Positions 1 through 6,635 of a DNA stretch of 8,070 nt are shown one piece after another. The stretch is from an uncultured Rhodocyclaceae bacterium (GTDB taxonomy: Bacteria > Pseudomonadota > Gammaproteobacteria > Burkholderiales > Rhodocyclaceae). Made by a program: the position numbers and the translations under genes. The stretch lies in assembly GCA_900549295.1 (NCBI GenBank), contig URNG01000126.1:1-8070 (forward strand), written 5' to 3'. Numbering within the stretch: the first letter of the stretch is position 1; every line of letters starts with the position of its first letter. The notes under the pieces were generated by a model. That model was not told where the DNA came from. It ran no database searches and worked only from the letters and a program-made list of their open reading frames with translations.

Positions 1-384
1 AGGGCGTCCAGCCCCCCCGCCCATTTGAACGGTGAGGGCGTCGCCCAGCCGCAGGCGGCTGCCCGGCTTGGGCGCCTTGCTGGCGCGAATCTGGCACAGC
101 GCCCGGCGCTCATCGACGATGCGCTCCAGCATCACCTCGACGCGCCCGCCGCTTTCCTTGACACCGAAAAAGCGCGCCTTGATGACCCGCGTGTCGTTGA
201 AAACCAGCAGATCGCCCACCCGGACGAGCGCGGGAAAATCGCTGAAATCGCGGTCAGCGAGCGCCCGGCCCCGCACGCACAGCAGACGGCTGCCGCCGCG
301 TTCTGACGCAGGGTGCTGGGCGATCAGTTCTGGGGGAAGGAAGAAGTCGAAATCGTCGACGTTCAGCGAGGGCGTGGAAGGCAT
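1..384 (-). CDS. queA: QueA, S-adenosylmethionine:tRNA ribosyltransferase-isomerase (N-terminal part, cut by window edge)
   Basis: The gene reads leftward from an ATG at 384-382 and stays open to base 1, giving 128 residues of a protein that is normally about 340-350 long. QueA transfers the ribosyl part of S-adenosylmethionine to preQ1 in the tRNA anticodon wobble position, making epoxyqueuosine in the cytoplasm. The visible part matches the family closely: a start of the type 'DFDFFLPPELIAQHP' (residues 11-25), then RLL, then 'GDLLVFNDTRVIKARFFG' (about 60-77), 'GGRVEVMLER' and 'RASKAPKPG'. There is no convincing Shine-Dalgarno sequence just before the ATG, so the start is chosen by fit to the family N-terminus. 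The gene is divergent from the yfiRNB operon. Queuosine genes such as tgt often follow queA, but they would lie outside this window. The identification is firm; the exact start is less certain. Confidence 0.95.
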   Translation of the reverse strand, partial: MPSTPSLNVDDFDFFLPPELIAQHPASERGGSRLLCVRGRALADRDFSDFPALVRVGDLLVFNDTRVIKARFFGVKESGGRVEVMLERIVDERRALCQIRASKAPKPGSRLRLGDALTVQMGGGAGRP

Positions 385-499
385 GGGAGGTGTGGGTGGG
401 GCAGGGCAAAACCCGTGCCGCTCCGCGCAGAGCGTGCTGCGTTTGGGTCGGAGGGGGCTGAAGGATCGGAAAAAAGCAGGAAACACAGGAAAGGGCAGC

Positions 500-529
500 A
501 TGATACGGGAAACCGAAATTGTCTGTTAC
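500..529 (-). promoter_or_regulatory. Candidate sigma70 promoter for queA
   Basis: On the minus strand GTAACA (529-524) stands 18 bases before TATCAT (505-500), a 4/6 and a 5/6 match to the sigma70 boxes. Transcription would start near 493 and leave a leader of about 110 bases before queA. The -35 box shares base 524 with the -35 box of the opposite promoter. This was spotted by eye and the -35 is weak. Confidence 0.3.
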
Positions 530-547
530 CGCATCGGGGCGTATGAT
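519..547 (+). promoter_or_regulatory. Candidate sigma70 promoter for the yfiRNB operon
   Basis: TTGTCT (519-524) and TATGAT (542-547) are separated by exactly 17 bases, matching the sigma70 consensus at 4/6 and 5/6. The expected transcription start is near 553-555. This places the in-frame GTG at 550 before or at the transcript start and supports the GTG at 604 as the true start of yfiR. No operator for a specific regulator could be recognised. Confidence 0.5.
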
Positions 548-603
548 GTGTGGCTGTCATATGGCGTTTTCCCTTTAATTTTTCAGGCTTTTTTCGGAGT
601 TTC

Positions 604-1173
604 GTGCGTATTTTTCGCATTTTTGCACTAGCGCTCGCGCCCCTGCTTTTCTGCCCGCCCGCCTTTGCCTCGGATCTCGGGACGCAGACCGGACGTGTGC
701 TGGCCGGCATCGTCGGTTATGCGCGTTGGCCGGTGGAGCCCAGTTATTTCCGCTTGTGCACGGCAGGTTACCTGGCCTATCTGCCGGGCGATGCGGCAAG
801 CCTGGGGGCTTTGCTCGATCGGAAATTGCTGGTGCGCGACGTGACCGACTTGTCGCCAGGCTGGGAAAACGGCTGCGACATCATCTACCTGGGCGCTTTG
901 CCCATGGCCTTGCAGCGTCAGGTGTTGAAAACCGCCAGCGGCCGGCCGCTCCTGAGCGTGACCGAGGGCGATCTCGAATGCACGGCAGGCAGCATGTTTT
1001 GCCTGCATGCGGCGGGTGGGGAAATCGGTTTGCTCGCCAATCTCGATGCGATCTCACGCGCCAGCGTGCGTATCAGCCCGAAAGTCCTGCAACTGGTGCG
1101 CCGGCGTCAGGACGGCACTCCGGAGAAAACCGGCCTGGGCACCCGCCCGGTGGCGCAGCAGGAAACGCCATGA
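604..1173 (+). CDS. yfiR: YfiR-like periplasmic repressor of the diguanylate cyclase YfiN (DUF4154 family)
   Basis: This small secreted protein (189 residues from GTG 604) is expected to bind YfiN from the periplasmic side and keep it inactive. The start at 604 gives a clean signal peptide: Arg residues at 2 and 5, a hydrophobic core, and a cut after the AFA motif at residue 22. A GGAG lies four bases upstream (596-599). An in-frame GTG at 550 would add 18 residues but sits at the predicted transcript start. Family marks are the 'RVLAGIVGYARWP' segment, CDIIYLG (91-97), and the C-terminal 'GLLANLDAISRASVRIS' block. Four cysteines remain in the mature protein (52, 91, 126, 133). Their spacing of 39, 35 and 7 residues matches the two disulphide pairs known from Pseudomonas aeruginosa YfiR, so redox control is likely. 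About 20 polar residues extend the C-terminus. The stop overlaps the yfiN start. The identification rests on domain features plus gene order. Confidence 0.85.
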   Translation: MRIFRIFALALAPLLFCPPAFASDLGTQTGRVLAGIVGYARWPVEPSYFRLCTAGYLAYLPGDAASLGALLDRKLLVRDVTDLSPGWENGCDIIYLGALPMALQRQVLKTASGRPLLSVTEGDLECTAGSMFCLHAAGGEIGLLANLDAISRASVRISPKVLQLVRRRQDGTPEKTGLGTRPVAQQETP

Positions 1174-2438
1174 ACTTCTTGCCGACCCTGACCGTACGGA
1201 CGCGGCCGCTGCAGGAAGTCCTGCACGCTGCCAACATGCGGGTGGCCTTGCTGGCGGTGACGTTGGCGAGTCTCTTTCTCTTCGTTCTCGGCCTGTTCAT
1301 GCTGCGTTTTTACATGCTGGACAACCTGCAGCTTTCGGCGCGTACCGTGGCTTATACCGTCGAAGCGGCGGTGGTGTTCGGCGATGCCGAAGCGGCGGCC
1401 GAGGATTTGCGCTCGATTGCTGCCAACCGTTCCCTGGCGGCCGCCTATGTGCTGGATCACGCCGATCAGGTCATTGCGCACTGGGAAGCGCGTGAGGAGG
1501 GTGTGTGGTCCATGGGCGAGCGCTTGCTGGCGGGCATTTTCCTCGACGAGCCGGCGCTTGCCGAGATCCGGCATGCAGGGCGTCGCGTCGGTTCGGTGCG
1601 TCTGTATGGCGCGGGGCATGATCTGTTGCGCTTTATCCTGGTCGGTATTGCCTGCGGCATTCTGGCGCTGGGGGCCAGTATCTGGGGCGCTTCGCATCTG
1701 TCACGCCGGGATAGCCGCCAGATCGTGCGTCCTTTGCGCAAACTGGCTGAAGTCACGGCGCAGGCGCGGCGCGAGCATCGTTTCGATGCCCAGTTGGAAC
1801 CCGCGCGGATCAGTGAATTGCAGCGGCTCGGGGAAGACGTTGCGGCTTTGTTCAGCGAACTGACCATCTGGCAGGAAAAAATGCGCGACCATGCGGCGCA
1901 ACTGGCCCATCAGGCGAGCCACGATGCGCTGACCGGTCTGGCTAACCGCGCCCATTTCGAGGCGCAGGCGACAGAAGTCGTCAATTTGCTGGCGGGGCGC
2001 GAGGAACGCGTGGCAGCGCTCTTTTTCATCGACGTCGATTGTTTCAAGACCATCAACGACACGCGCGGCCACGAGGTGGGCGACATCGTGCTGCAGACCA
2101 TTGCCCGCCGCTTGCGCGCCCGGGTGCGGGAAGACGATCTGCTCGCCCGCCTGGGCGGCGATGAATTTGCCGCGCTCTTTTATCCGCTCGATGACCCGGC
2201 GCAGGCGGAGCGCATCGCGCAGAGCATGGTGGACGGCATGGCGCAACCCATCGGTTTGCCGGAGGGCGCGACCTTGCAGGTTTCCCTCAGCATTGGCGTG
2301 GCGTTTTTGCCGGCCTCGCCCCATGACACGCTGGCGGGCTGGATGAAATGCGCCGATCAGGCGATGTATGCCGCAAAACGTGCCGGACGCGCCAGATTCG
2401 CGCTGTTTGCCGAGCGCAAAGAGAACTCAGGAGGGTAG
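1170..2438 (+). CDS. yfiN: YfiN-like inner-membrane diguanylate cyclase (CHASE8-type sensor, HAMP, GGDEF)
   Basis: The product (422 residues) makes cyclic di-GMP from two GTP at the inner face of the cytoplasmic membrane. The start is the ATG at 1170, which overlaps the yfiR stop as ATGA and follows AGGA (1160-1163) at six bases. Domain order: a short cytoplasmic tail; membrane helix about 25-47; periplasmic domain about 48-152, where YfiR should bind; membrane helix about 153-176; HAMP linker about 177-232; GGDEF domain about 248-412. The catalytic parts are intact: DALTGLANR (252-260), metal-binding Asp288 in FIDVDCFKTIND, and GGDEF (329-333). An RxxD inhibitory-site motif (Arg320 to Asp323) lies five residues before GGDEF. 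The length is close to E. coli DgcN and P. aeruginosa YfiN (TpbB). It is co-transcribed with its repressor and with yfiB. The likely output is higher c-di-GMP, favouring attachment and matrix production; the targets are not visible here. Confidence 0.9.
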   Translation: MNFLPTLTVRTRPLQEVLHAANMRVALLAVTLASLFLFVLGLFMLRFYMLDNLQLSARTVAYTVEAAVVFGDAEAAAEDLRSIAANRSLAAAYVLDHADQVIAHWEAREEGVWSMGERLLAGIFLDEPALAEIRHAGRRVGSVRLYGAGHDLLRFILVGIACGILALGASIWGASHLSRRDSRQIVRPLRKLAEVTAQARREHRFDAQLEPARISELQRLGEDVAALFSELTIWQEKMRDHAAQLAHQASHDALTGLANRAHFEAQATEVVNLLAGREERVAALFFIDVDCFKTINDTRGHEVGDIVLQTIARRLRARVREDDLLARLGGDEFAALFYPLDDPAQAERIAQSMVDGMAQPIGLPEGATLQVSLSIGVAFLPASPHDTLAGWMKCADQAMYAAKRAGRARFALFAERKENSGG

Positions 2439-2440
2439 GG

Positions 2441-2923
2441 ATGAAAGCATTCAATGTCTGGCTGCTGCTGGCCGCGTTCTTTCTGGCTGCCTGTCAGTCG
2501 GTGCCGGAAAAAACCGGCTACCTGACACCAGAGCAGATCGCCGCCTTGCAGGCAGTCGGTTTTGTCCAGGATGCCGATGACTGGAGCTTCAGCGCGTCCG
2601 ACAAACTGCTGTTTGGCAGCAATGCATTCGAGTTGACCGAAGAGGCGAAACAGACGGTGTACCGCATCACGAAACAGTTGATGCAGGCAGGGATCGTTGA
2701 GGTACGGATCGATGGCCATACCGATGCCACCGGTTCGCGCAGCCAGAATCAGATTTTGTCGCAGCGGCGCGCCGAGGCCGTGGCGGAGCGGATGCGTGCA
2801 GCCGGGATGAAGGCCGAGCAGATTCGCGTGCGCGGCTTGGGGAGCGACTACCCGGTGGCGGATAACGGCAGCGAAGAGGGTAAGGCACAGAATCGTCGGG
2901 TCGTGCTGGTGGTGGGGGGCTGA
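2441..2923 (+). CDS. yfiB: YfiB-like outer-membrane lipoprotein with OmpA peptidoglycan-binding domain
   Basis: This 160-residue lipoprotein is the third member of the YfiBNR system. Known family members bind peptidoglycan and capture YfiR, which frees YfiN. The ATG at 2441 follows a perfect AGGAGG (2429-2434) by six bases and begins two bases after the yfiN stop. The signal peptide ends in a lipobox LAAC (15-18), so Cys18 should be lipidated. Gln at the next position argues against retention in the inner membrane and fits the outer membrane. A linker (19-47) leads into an OmpA_C-like domain (about 48-158) with GHTDATG (92-98), the LSQRRA segment (106-111), a GLGSDYPV stretch (132-139) and NRRV (151-154), the usual peptidoglycan-binding pattern. 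Alone it would be only an OmpA/Pal-like lipoprotein; the two genes before it make the YfiB call strong. No clear terminator follows. Confidence 0.88.
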   Translation: MKAFNVWLLLAAFFLAACQSVPEKTGYLTPEQIAALQAVGFVQDADDWSFSASDKLLFGSNAFELTEEAKQTVYRITKQLMQAGIVEVRIDGHTDATGSRSQNQILSQRRAEAVAERMRAAGMKAEQIRVRGLGSDYPVADNGSEEGKAQNRRVVLVVGG

Positions 2924-2940
2924 AAGCGGCGGGCGCAAGG

Positions 2941-2969
2941 CTGACCGGGCGGGGGATTCCTGCTATGAT
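2941..2969 (+). promoter_or_regulatory. Candidate extended -10 sigma70 promoter for maeB
   Basis: CTGACC (2941-2946, 4/6) and TATGAT (2964-2969, 5/6) are 17 bases apart, and TG at 2961-2962 makes an extended -10 element. Transcription would start near 2976, about 40 bases before the maeB ATG. The site lies in the 92-base gap after yfiB, which suggests maeB is transcribed separately from the yfi operon. Confidence 0.5.
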
Positions 2970-3015
2970 TTACCGCTAATCAAAACTCGCTTTCATATTG
3001 CGAAACGGAGACGTC

Positions 3016-5295
3016 ATGGACCCCCGCCAATTGCGCGAAGCCGCGCTGCACTACCACAGTCATCCCAAGCCCGGAAAAATCGCGGTCACGCCGATCAAGC
3101 AGTTGACCAATCAGTACGACCTGTCCATGGCCTATTCGCCGGGCGTGGCTTTTGCCTGCGAGGAAATCGTCAATGACGCGCAGGCGGCCAGCCAGTTGAC
3201 GGCGCGCGCCAATCTGGTCGGCGTCATCACCAACGGCACGGCGGTGCTCGGCCTGGGGGCCATCGGACCGCTGGCGGCGAAGCCGGTGATGGAAGGCAAG
3301 GGCGTGCTGTTCAAGAAGTTCGCCAACATCGACGTGTTTGACCTGGAAATCGAGCAGCGCGACCCGGACAAGCTGATCGAAGCCATCGCCTCGCTGGAGC
3401 CGACTTTCGGCGGCATCAACCTGGAGGACATCAAGGCGCCCGAGTGCTTCTACATCGAGCAGAAGCTGCGCGAGCGGATGAAGATTCCCGTCTTTCACGA
3501 CGACCAGCACGGCACGGCCATCGTCGTCGGCGCGGCGATCCTCAACGGTCTGCACCTGATCGGCAAGGATCTGAAAACGGTGAAGATCGTTGCTTCCGGC
3601 GCGGGCGCGGCGGCGCTGGCCTGCCTGGAACTGCTGGTGCAACTGGGCGCGCCGCGCGAGAACATCTGGGTGACGGACATTCACGGTCTGGTGCATAGCG
3701 AGCGCACGGTGGAAATGGACGACATCAAGGCGCGCTACGCCAAGACCACCGAACTGCGTACCCTGGGCGAAGTGATCGCCGGCGCGGACGTGTTCCTCGG
3801 CCTCTCGGCGGGCGGCGTGCTGAAACCGGACATGGTGGCGAAAATGGCCGCGCGCCCGGTGGTCATGGCGCTGGCCAACCCGACGCCGGAAATCCTGCCG
3901 GAGGAAGTCAAGGCGGTGCGCGACGACGCCATCATCTGCACCGGGCGTTCGGATTACCCGAACCAGGTGAACAACGTGCTGTGCTTCCCCTACATCTTCC
4001 GCGGCGCGCTCGACGTCGGCGCGACGACCATCACCGAGGAGATGAAAATGGCCTCGGTGCGGGCGATTGCCGAACTGGCGCGCGCCGAGCAGCCGGACAT
4101 GGCCGCTTCCGTCTATGGCGAGCGCATCGCCGGCTTCGGCCCGGAATACCTGATTCCCAAACCCTTCGACCCGCGCCTGATCGTCAAGATCGCCCCGGCG
4201 GTGGCGCAGGCGGCGATGGATTCCGGCGTCGCCATGCGCCCGATCACCGATTGGGACGCCTACCTGCAAAGCCTGAACGAATTCGTCTACCACTCCGGCC
4301 TCATCATGAAGCCGGTGTTCGCCCAGGCCAAGCGCGATCCCAAGCGCATCGTCTTTGCCGAAGGCGAGGACGAGCGCGTGCTGCGCGCCGTGCAGGTGAT
4401 CCGCGACGAAGGCATCGCCCGGCCGATCCTGATCGGGCGGCACGCCGAAATCGCCCGGCGCGCCGAGGCGGCCGGCCTGCGTATCCGCGAAGGCGCCGAT
4501 TTCGACGTGGTGAACTCGGAAAACAGCGAGTTCTTCGATGCCCACTATGAAGAATTCTGGACGACCTACCACGGCCTGATGGAGCGCAAGGGCGTTTCGC
4601 CCGACTTCGCCCGGCGCGAAGTGCGCCGCCGCAATACCCTGTACGGCTCCCTGATGGTGCGCCTGGGTTACGCCGACGGCCTGGTCTGCGGCACCTTCGG
4701 GCGGCACGAGACGCACCGCGAGTACGTGCAGAACGTGATCGGCACCGACGCAGCGGTGGATCGCTTCTACGCCATGAACCTCCTGATGCTGCCGGGGCGC
4801 ACCGTGTTCATCGGCGACACCTACGTCAACTACGAGCCGTGCGCCGACGAACTGGCCGACATGACCCTGATGGCGGCGGAAAAAATCCGCAATTTCGGCA
4901 TCACGCCGAAGGTGGCGCTGCTCTCGCACTCCACCTTCGGCACCGCCAATACGCCGACCGCGGCAAAGATGCGGACGGTGCTCGCCACCCTCAATGCGCG
5001 CGCGCCCGAGTTGGAAGTCGAAGGCGAAATGCATGGCGATGCCGCGCTGGACGAGGAAATCCGCCGCGCCGCCTTCCCCAGCTCGCGCCTCAAAGGGCAG
5101 GCCAACCTCTTGGTGATGCCGACGCTCGACGCCGCCAACATTTCCTTCAACCTACTGAAAGTGGCGGCGGGCGACAATCTGACCGTCGGCCCCATCCTGC
5201 TCGGCGCGGCCAAGCCGGTGAACATCCTGACGCCGACCGCGACGGTGCGCCGCATCGTCAACATGACGGCGCTGACCGTGGTGGATGCCAGCTGA
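3016..5295 (+). CDS. maeB: NADP-dependent malic enzyme with C-terminal phosphotransacetylase-like domain (MaeB type)
   Basis: MaeB catalyses oxidative decarboxylation of malate to pyruvate and CO2 in the cytoplasm, yielding NADPH for growth on C4 acids or acetate. From ATG 3016 (GGAG at 3007-3010) it has 759 residues, the same length as E. coli MaeB. An in-frame TTG at 2998 lies upstream of the ribosome site and is not preferred. The malic enzyme half (about 1-425) carries YSPGVA (40-45), GAIGPLAAKPVMEGKG (81-96) with the likely catalytic lysine, NLEDIKAPE (135-143), FHDDQHGTA (160-168), a nucleotide-binding GAGAAA (195-200) and ALANPTPE (285-292). The second half (about 428-755) is a phosphotransacetylase-like domain, from 'RIVFAEGEDERVLRA' to 'PVNILTPTATVRRIVNM'. 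In known hybrid malic enzymes this domain binds acetyl-CoA and regulates activity rather than making acetyl phosphate. Cofactor choice is inferred from the family. It seems to form a single-gene unit. Confidence 0.96.
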   Translation: MDPRQLREAALHYHSHPKPGKIAVTPIKQLTNQYDLSMAYSPGVAFACEEIVNDAQAASQLTARANLVGVITNGTAVLGLGAIGPLAAKPVMEGKGVLFKKFANIDVFDLEIEQRDPDKLIEAIASLEPTFGGINLEDIKAPECFYIEQKLRERMKIPVFHDDQHGTAIVVGAAILNGLHLIGKDLKTVKIVASGAGAAALACLELLVQLGAPRENIWVTDIHGLVHSERTVEMDDIKARYAKTTELRTLGEVIAGADVFLGLSAGGVLKPDMVAKMAARPVVMALANPTPEILPEEVKAVRDDAIICTGRSDYPNQVNNVLCFPYIFRGALDVGATTITEEMKMASVRAIAELARAEQPDMAASVYGERIAGFGPEYLIPKPFDPRLIVKIAPAVAQAAMDSGVAMRPITDWDAYLQSLNEFVYHSGLIMKPVFAQAKRDPKRIVFAEGEDERVLRAVQVIRDEGIARPILIGRHAEIARRAEAAGLRIREGADFDVVNSENSEFFDAHYEEFWTTYHGLMERKGVSPDFARREVRRRNTLYGSLMVRLGYADGLVCGTFGRHETHREYVQNVIGTDAAVDRFYAMNLLMLPGRTVFIGDTYVNYEPCADELADMTLMAAEKIRNFGITPKVALLSHSTFGTANTPTAAKMRTVLATLNARAPELEVEGEMHGDAALDEEIRRAAFPSSRLKGQANLLVMPTLDAANISFNLLKVAAGDNLTVGPILLGAAKPVNILTPTATVRRIVNMTALTVVDAS

Positions 5296-5336
5296 TGCAG
5301 GGAGCGGAAAAATCCGGGGGAAATTCTGAATCAATC

Positions 5337-5415
5337 AAAACCGTTCGGGCTGAGCCTGCCGGAGCACTTGATTTTGCAGGTGATGCCCTTCGACAAGCTC
5401 AGGGCGAACGGTTTT
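5337..5415. repeat. Long imperfect inverted repeat, REP/MITE-like, downstream of maeB
   Basis: Two arms of 28 bases (5337-5364 and 5388-5415) are reverse complements at 23 of 28 positions and enclose a 23-base spacer. The arms carry CCGTTCG at the outer end and a TGAGCYTGYCGRAG core inside. This motif resembles, from memory, a dispersed intergenic hairpin common in many environmental Proteobacteria. It starts 42 bases after the maeB stop, and the T-rich GGTTTTGTT after the right arm could help end maeB transcription. No transposase gene is nearby. Copy number in the genome is unknown. Confidence 0.7.
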
Positions 5416-5422
5416 GTTCAGA

Positions 5423-5437
5423 GTTTTCCTAGAAAAC
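5423..5437. promoter_or_regulatory. Perfect short palindrome between maeB and the PBP7 gene, function unknown
   Basis: GTTTTC and GAAAAC are perfect inverted arms around CTA (5423-5437). It lies about 35 bases before a candidate -35 box for the PBP7 gene and just after the long inverted repeat. It could be an operator or a minor hairpin. No regulator family was recognised. Confidence 0.25.
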
Positions 5438-5470
5438 GCATCAACAAATGTTTCTATCGCCCTGGTTTGA

Positions 5471-5498
5471 TTGAAATATCTGCGGCAAAGAGTAAACT
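5471..5498 (+). promoter_or_regulatory. Tentative sigma70 promoter for the PBP7 gene
   Basis: TTGAAA (5471-5476, 5/6) and TAAACT (5493-5498, 4/6) are 16 bases apart, giving a leader of about 30 bases. TAAAAT at 5503-5508 is another possible -10 but has no good -35 at the right distance. The region is AT-rich compared with its surroundings, as expected of a promoter. Confidence is low. Confidence 0.28.
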
Positions 5499-5533
5499 TC
5501 GCTAAAATTTGACGCAGATTTCAGGAGCACCCC

Positions 5534-6583
5534 ATGCGGCGAAACATTCTGGCCTTCCTGGCCGCCTTGACCATGATGGCAAGCCCCTTGCCTGCTTTTG
5601 CCGCCAAAAGCGAGGCGGGGGTAAGCAAAAAAAGTGCGGTGAAGACGGCCAGCAAGAAAAATACGGTCAAAAAACCGGCAGCAAAAACAGCCGCAAAATC
5701 GAGCCAGGCCGCTGGCGGCAAAAAACAGGCGAGCAAGGCAGGCACAAAGAAGAAAGTCGCGCAAAAACCGGCCAATTCGGTGCGCCCAGTTCGTCATGTA
5801 GCGGTGAACGATGATCCGGCGCATCTGGCCATCCAGTCTTCCGCCGCGTTGGTGCTCGATCAGACGACCGGCAAGGCCCTGGTTGAAAAACAGCCGGATG
5901 CCGTGCTGCCGATTGCTTCGATCTCCAAATTGATGACGGCGATGGTGGTGCTGGACGCTGGCCTCGATCTGAATGAAGTCATCAGTATCGACCATGACGA
6001 CATCGACGATTTGAAAGGCACCCGCTCGCGTTTGCCTGTCGGTACCACCATGACCCGCGAAACCGCCATGCTGCTGGCGTTGATGTCTTCGGAAAACCGC
6101 GCCGCCAATGCGTTGGGGCGGCACTATCCGGGTGGCTTGCCCGCTTTTGTCGCCGCCATGAATCACAAGGCGCGCGCACTGGGCATGTTCGACAGCCGTT
6201 TCCAGGAACCGACGGGGCTTTCCAGCAACAACGTGTCCACTGCACACGATCTGGCGCGGATGGTCACTGCTGCGGCGCGCTACCCGGAAATCCGCATGTT
6301 CTCGACCACGGCGGAGGCCAAGGTCGAACTGAACGGGCGCATCCAGCATTTTGGCAATACCAACGCCTTGGTGCGCAACGATAACTGGCAGATCGGCGTG
6401 TCGAAAACGGGTTATATCTCCGAAGCTGGTCGCTGCCTGGTCATGCAGGCCTGGGTTGCCGACAAACCCGTGGTGATCGTGCTGCTCGATTCGCAAGGCA
6501 AGATGACGCGGGTGGGCGACGCCAACCGCATCAAGCGCTGGATGGAGAGCGCCTCGCTGACCAAGGCGATGCACCCCGCCTGA
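5534..6583 (+). CDS. pbpG: PBP7-type D-alanyl-D-alanine endopeptidase (serine peptidase S11) with Lys/Ala-rich linker
   Basis: The product (349 residues) is a penicillin-binding protein of the low-mass S11 class, which cuts cross-bridges between peptidoglycan strands in the periplasm. The ATG at 5534 follows AGGAG (5523-5527) at six bases. A signal peptide occupies residues 1-23 (cut likely after AFA). The three active-site motifs are present: SISK (129-132, nucleophile Ser129), SEN (186-188) and KTG (291-293). The surrounding 'VLPIASISKLMTAMVVLDAG' and 'GVSKTGYISEAGRC' are typical of PBP7/PbpG. Between signal peptide and catalytic domain lies a low-complexity segment (25-80) with 17 lysines and many alanines, somewhat like histone-H1-type tails. 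Family members usually have only a short leader, so this adds about 60 residues. The basic tail may bind anionic cell-wall polymers; that is inference. The gene appears to be transcribed alone and ends at a strong terminator. A carboxypeptidase role is possible but less likely. Confidence 0.88.
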   Translation: MRRNILAFLAALTMMASPLPAFAAKSEAGVSKKSAVKTASKKNTVKKPAAKTAAKSSQAAGGKKQASKAGTKKKVAQKPANSVRPVRHVAVNDDPAHLAIQSSAALVLDQTTGKALVEKQPDAVLPIASISKLMTAMVVLDAGLDLNEVISIDHDDIDDLKGTRSRLPVGTTMTRETAMLLALMSSENRAANALGRHYPGGLPAFVAAMNHKARALGMFDSRFQEPTGLSSNNVSTAHDLARMVTAAARYPEIRMFSTTAEAKVELNGRIQHFGNTNALVRNDNWQIGVSKTGYISEAGRCLVMQAWVADKPVVIVLLDSQGKMTRVGDANRIKRWMESASLTKAMHPA

Positions 6584-6605
6584 GGGCTTGCTGCGCTGCG
6601 TTTTC

Positions 6606-6635
6606 CGGGCTGCTGCGGGGCAGCCCGTTTATTTT
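6606..6635 (+). terminator. Rho-independent terminator after the PBP7 gene
   Basis: An eight-pair perfect stem, CGGGCTGC (6606-6613) with GCAGCCCG (6620-6627), encloses a six-base loop and is followed by TTTATTTT. It begins 22 bases after the stop codon. On the minus strand the same stem directly follows the end of the IclR gene but lacks a T-run, so it should work mainly for the plus strand. Confidence 0.85.

Noticed and set aside
1..384. Plus-strand open frames at the left edge (from 25 and 32)
   Set aside because: The minus strand encodes a clear QueA N-terminus over the same bases.
726..1169. A 148-codon upstream extension of yfiN
   Set aside because: It lies wholly within yfiR in another frame and reads as low-complexity Arg/Gly/Ala. 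The ATG at 1170 with its own ribosome site and ATGA overlap is the natural start.
2980..5034. A 684-codon open frame antisense to maeB
   Set aside because: It mirrors a highly GC-rich conserved gene; the translation is rich in His, Arg and Gly with no domain pattern. This is a common artefact of GC-biased third codon positions.
3016..5295. Two separate genes: malic enzyme plus phosphotransacetylase (pta) fused by error
   Set aside because: The hybrid architecture and 759-residue length are normal for MaeB; there is no sign of a frameshift or false join.
5441..6574. A 377-codon open frame antisense to the PBP7 gene
   Set aside because: The sense strand has all three PBP motifs, a signal peptide and a good ribosome site; the antisense product shows no recognisable features.
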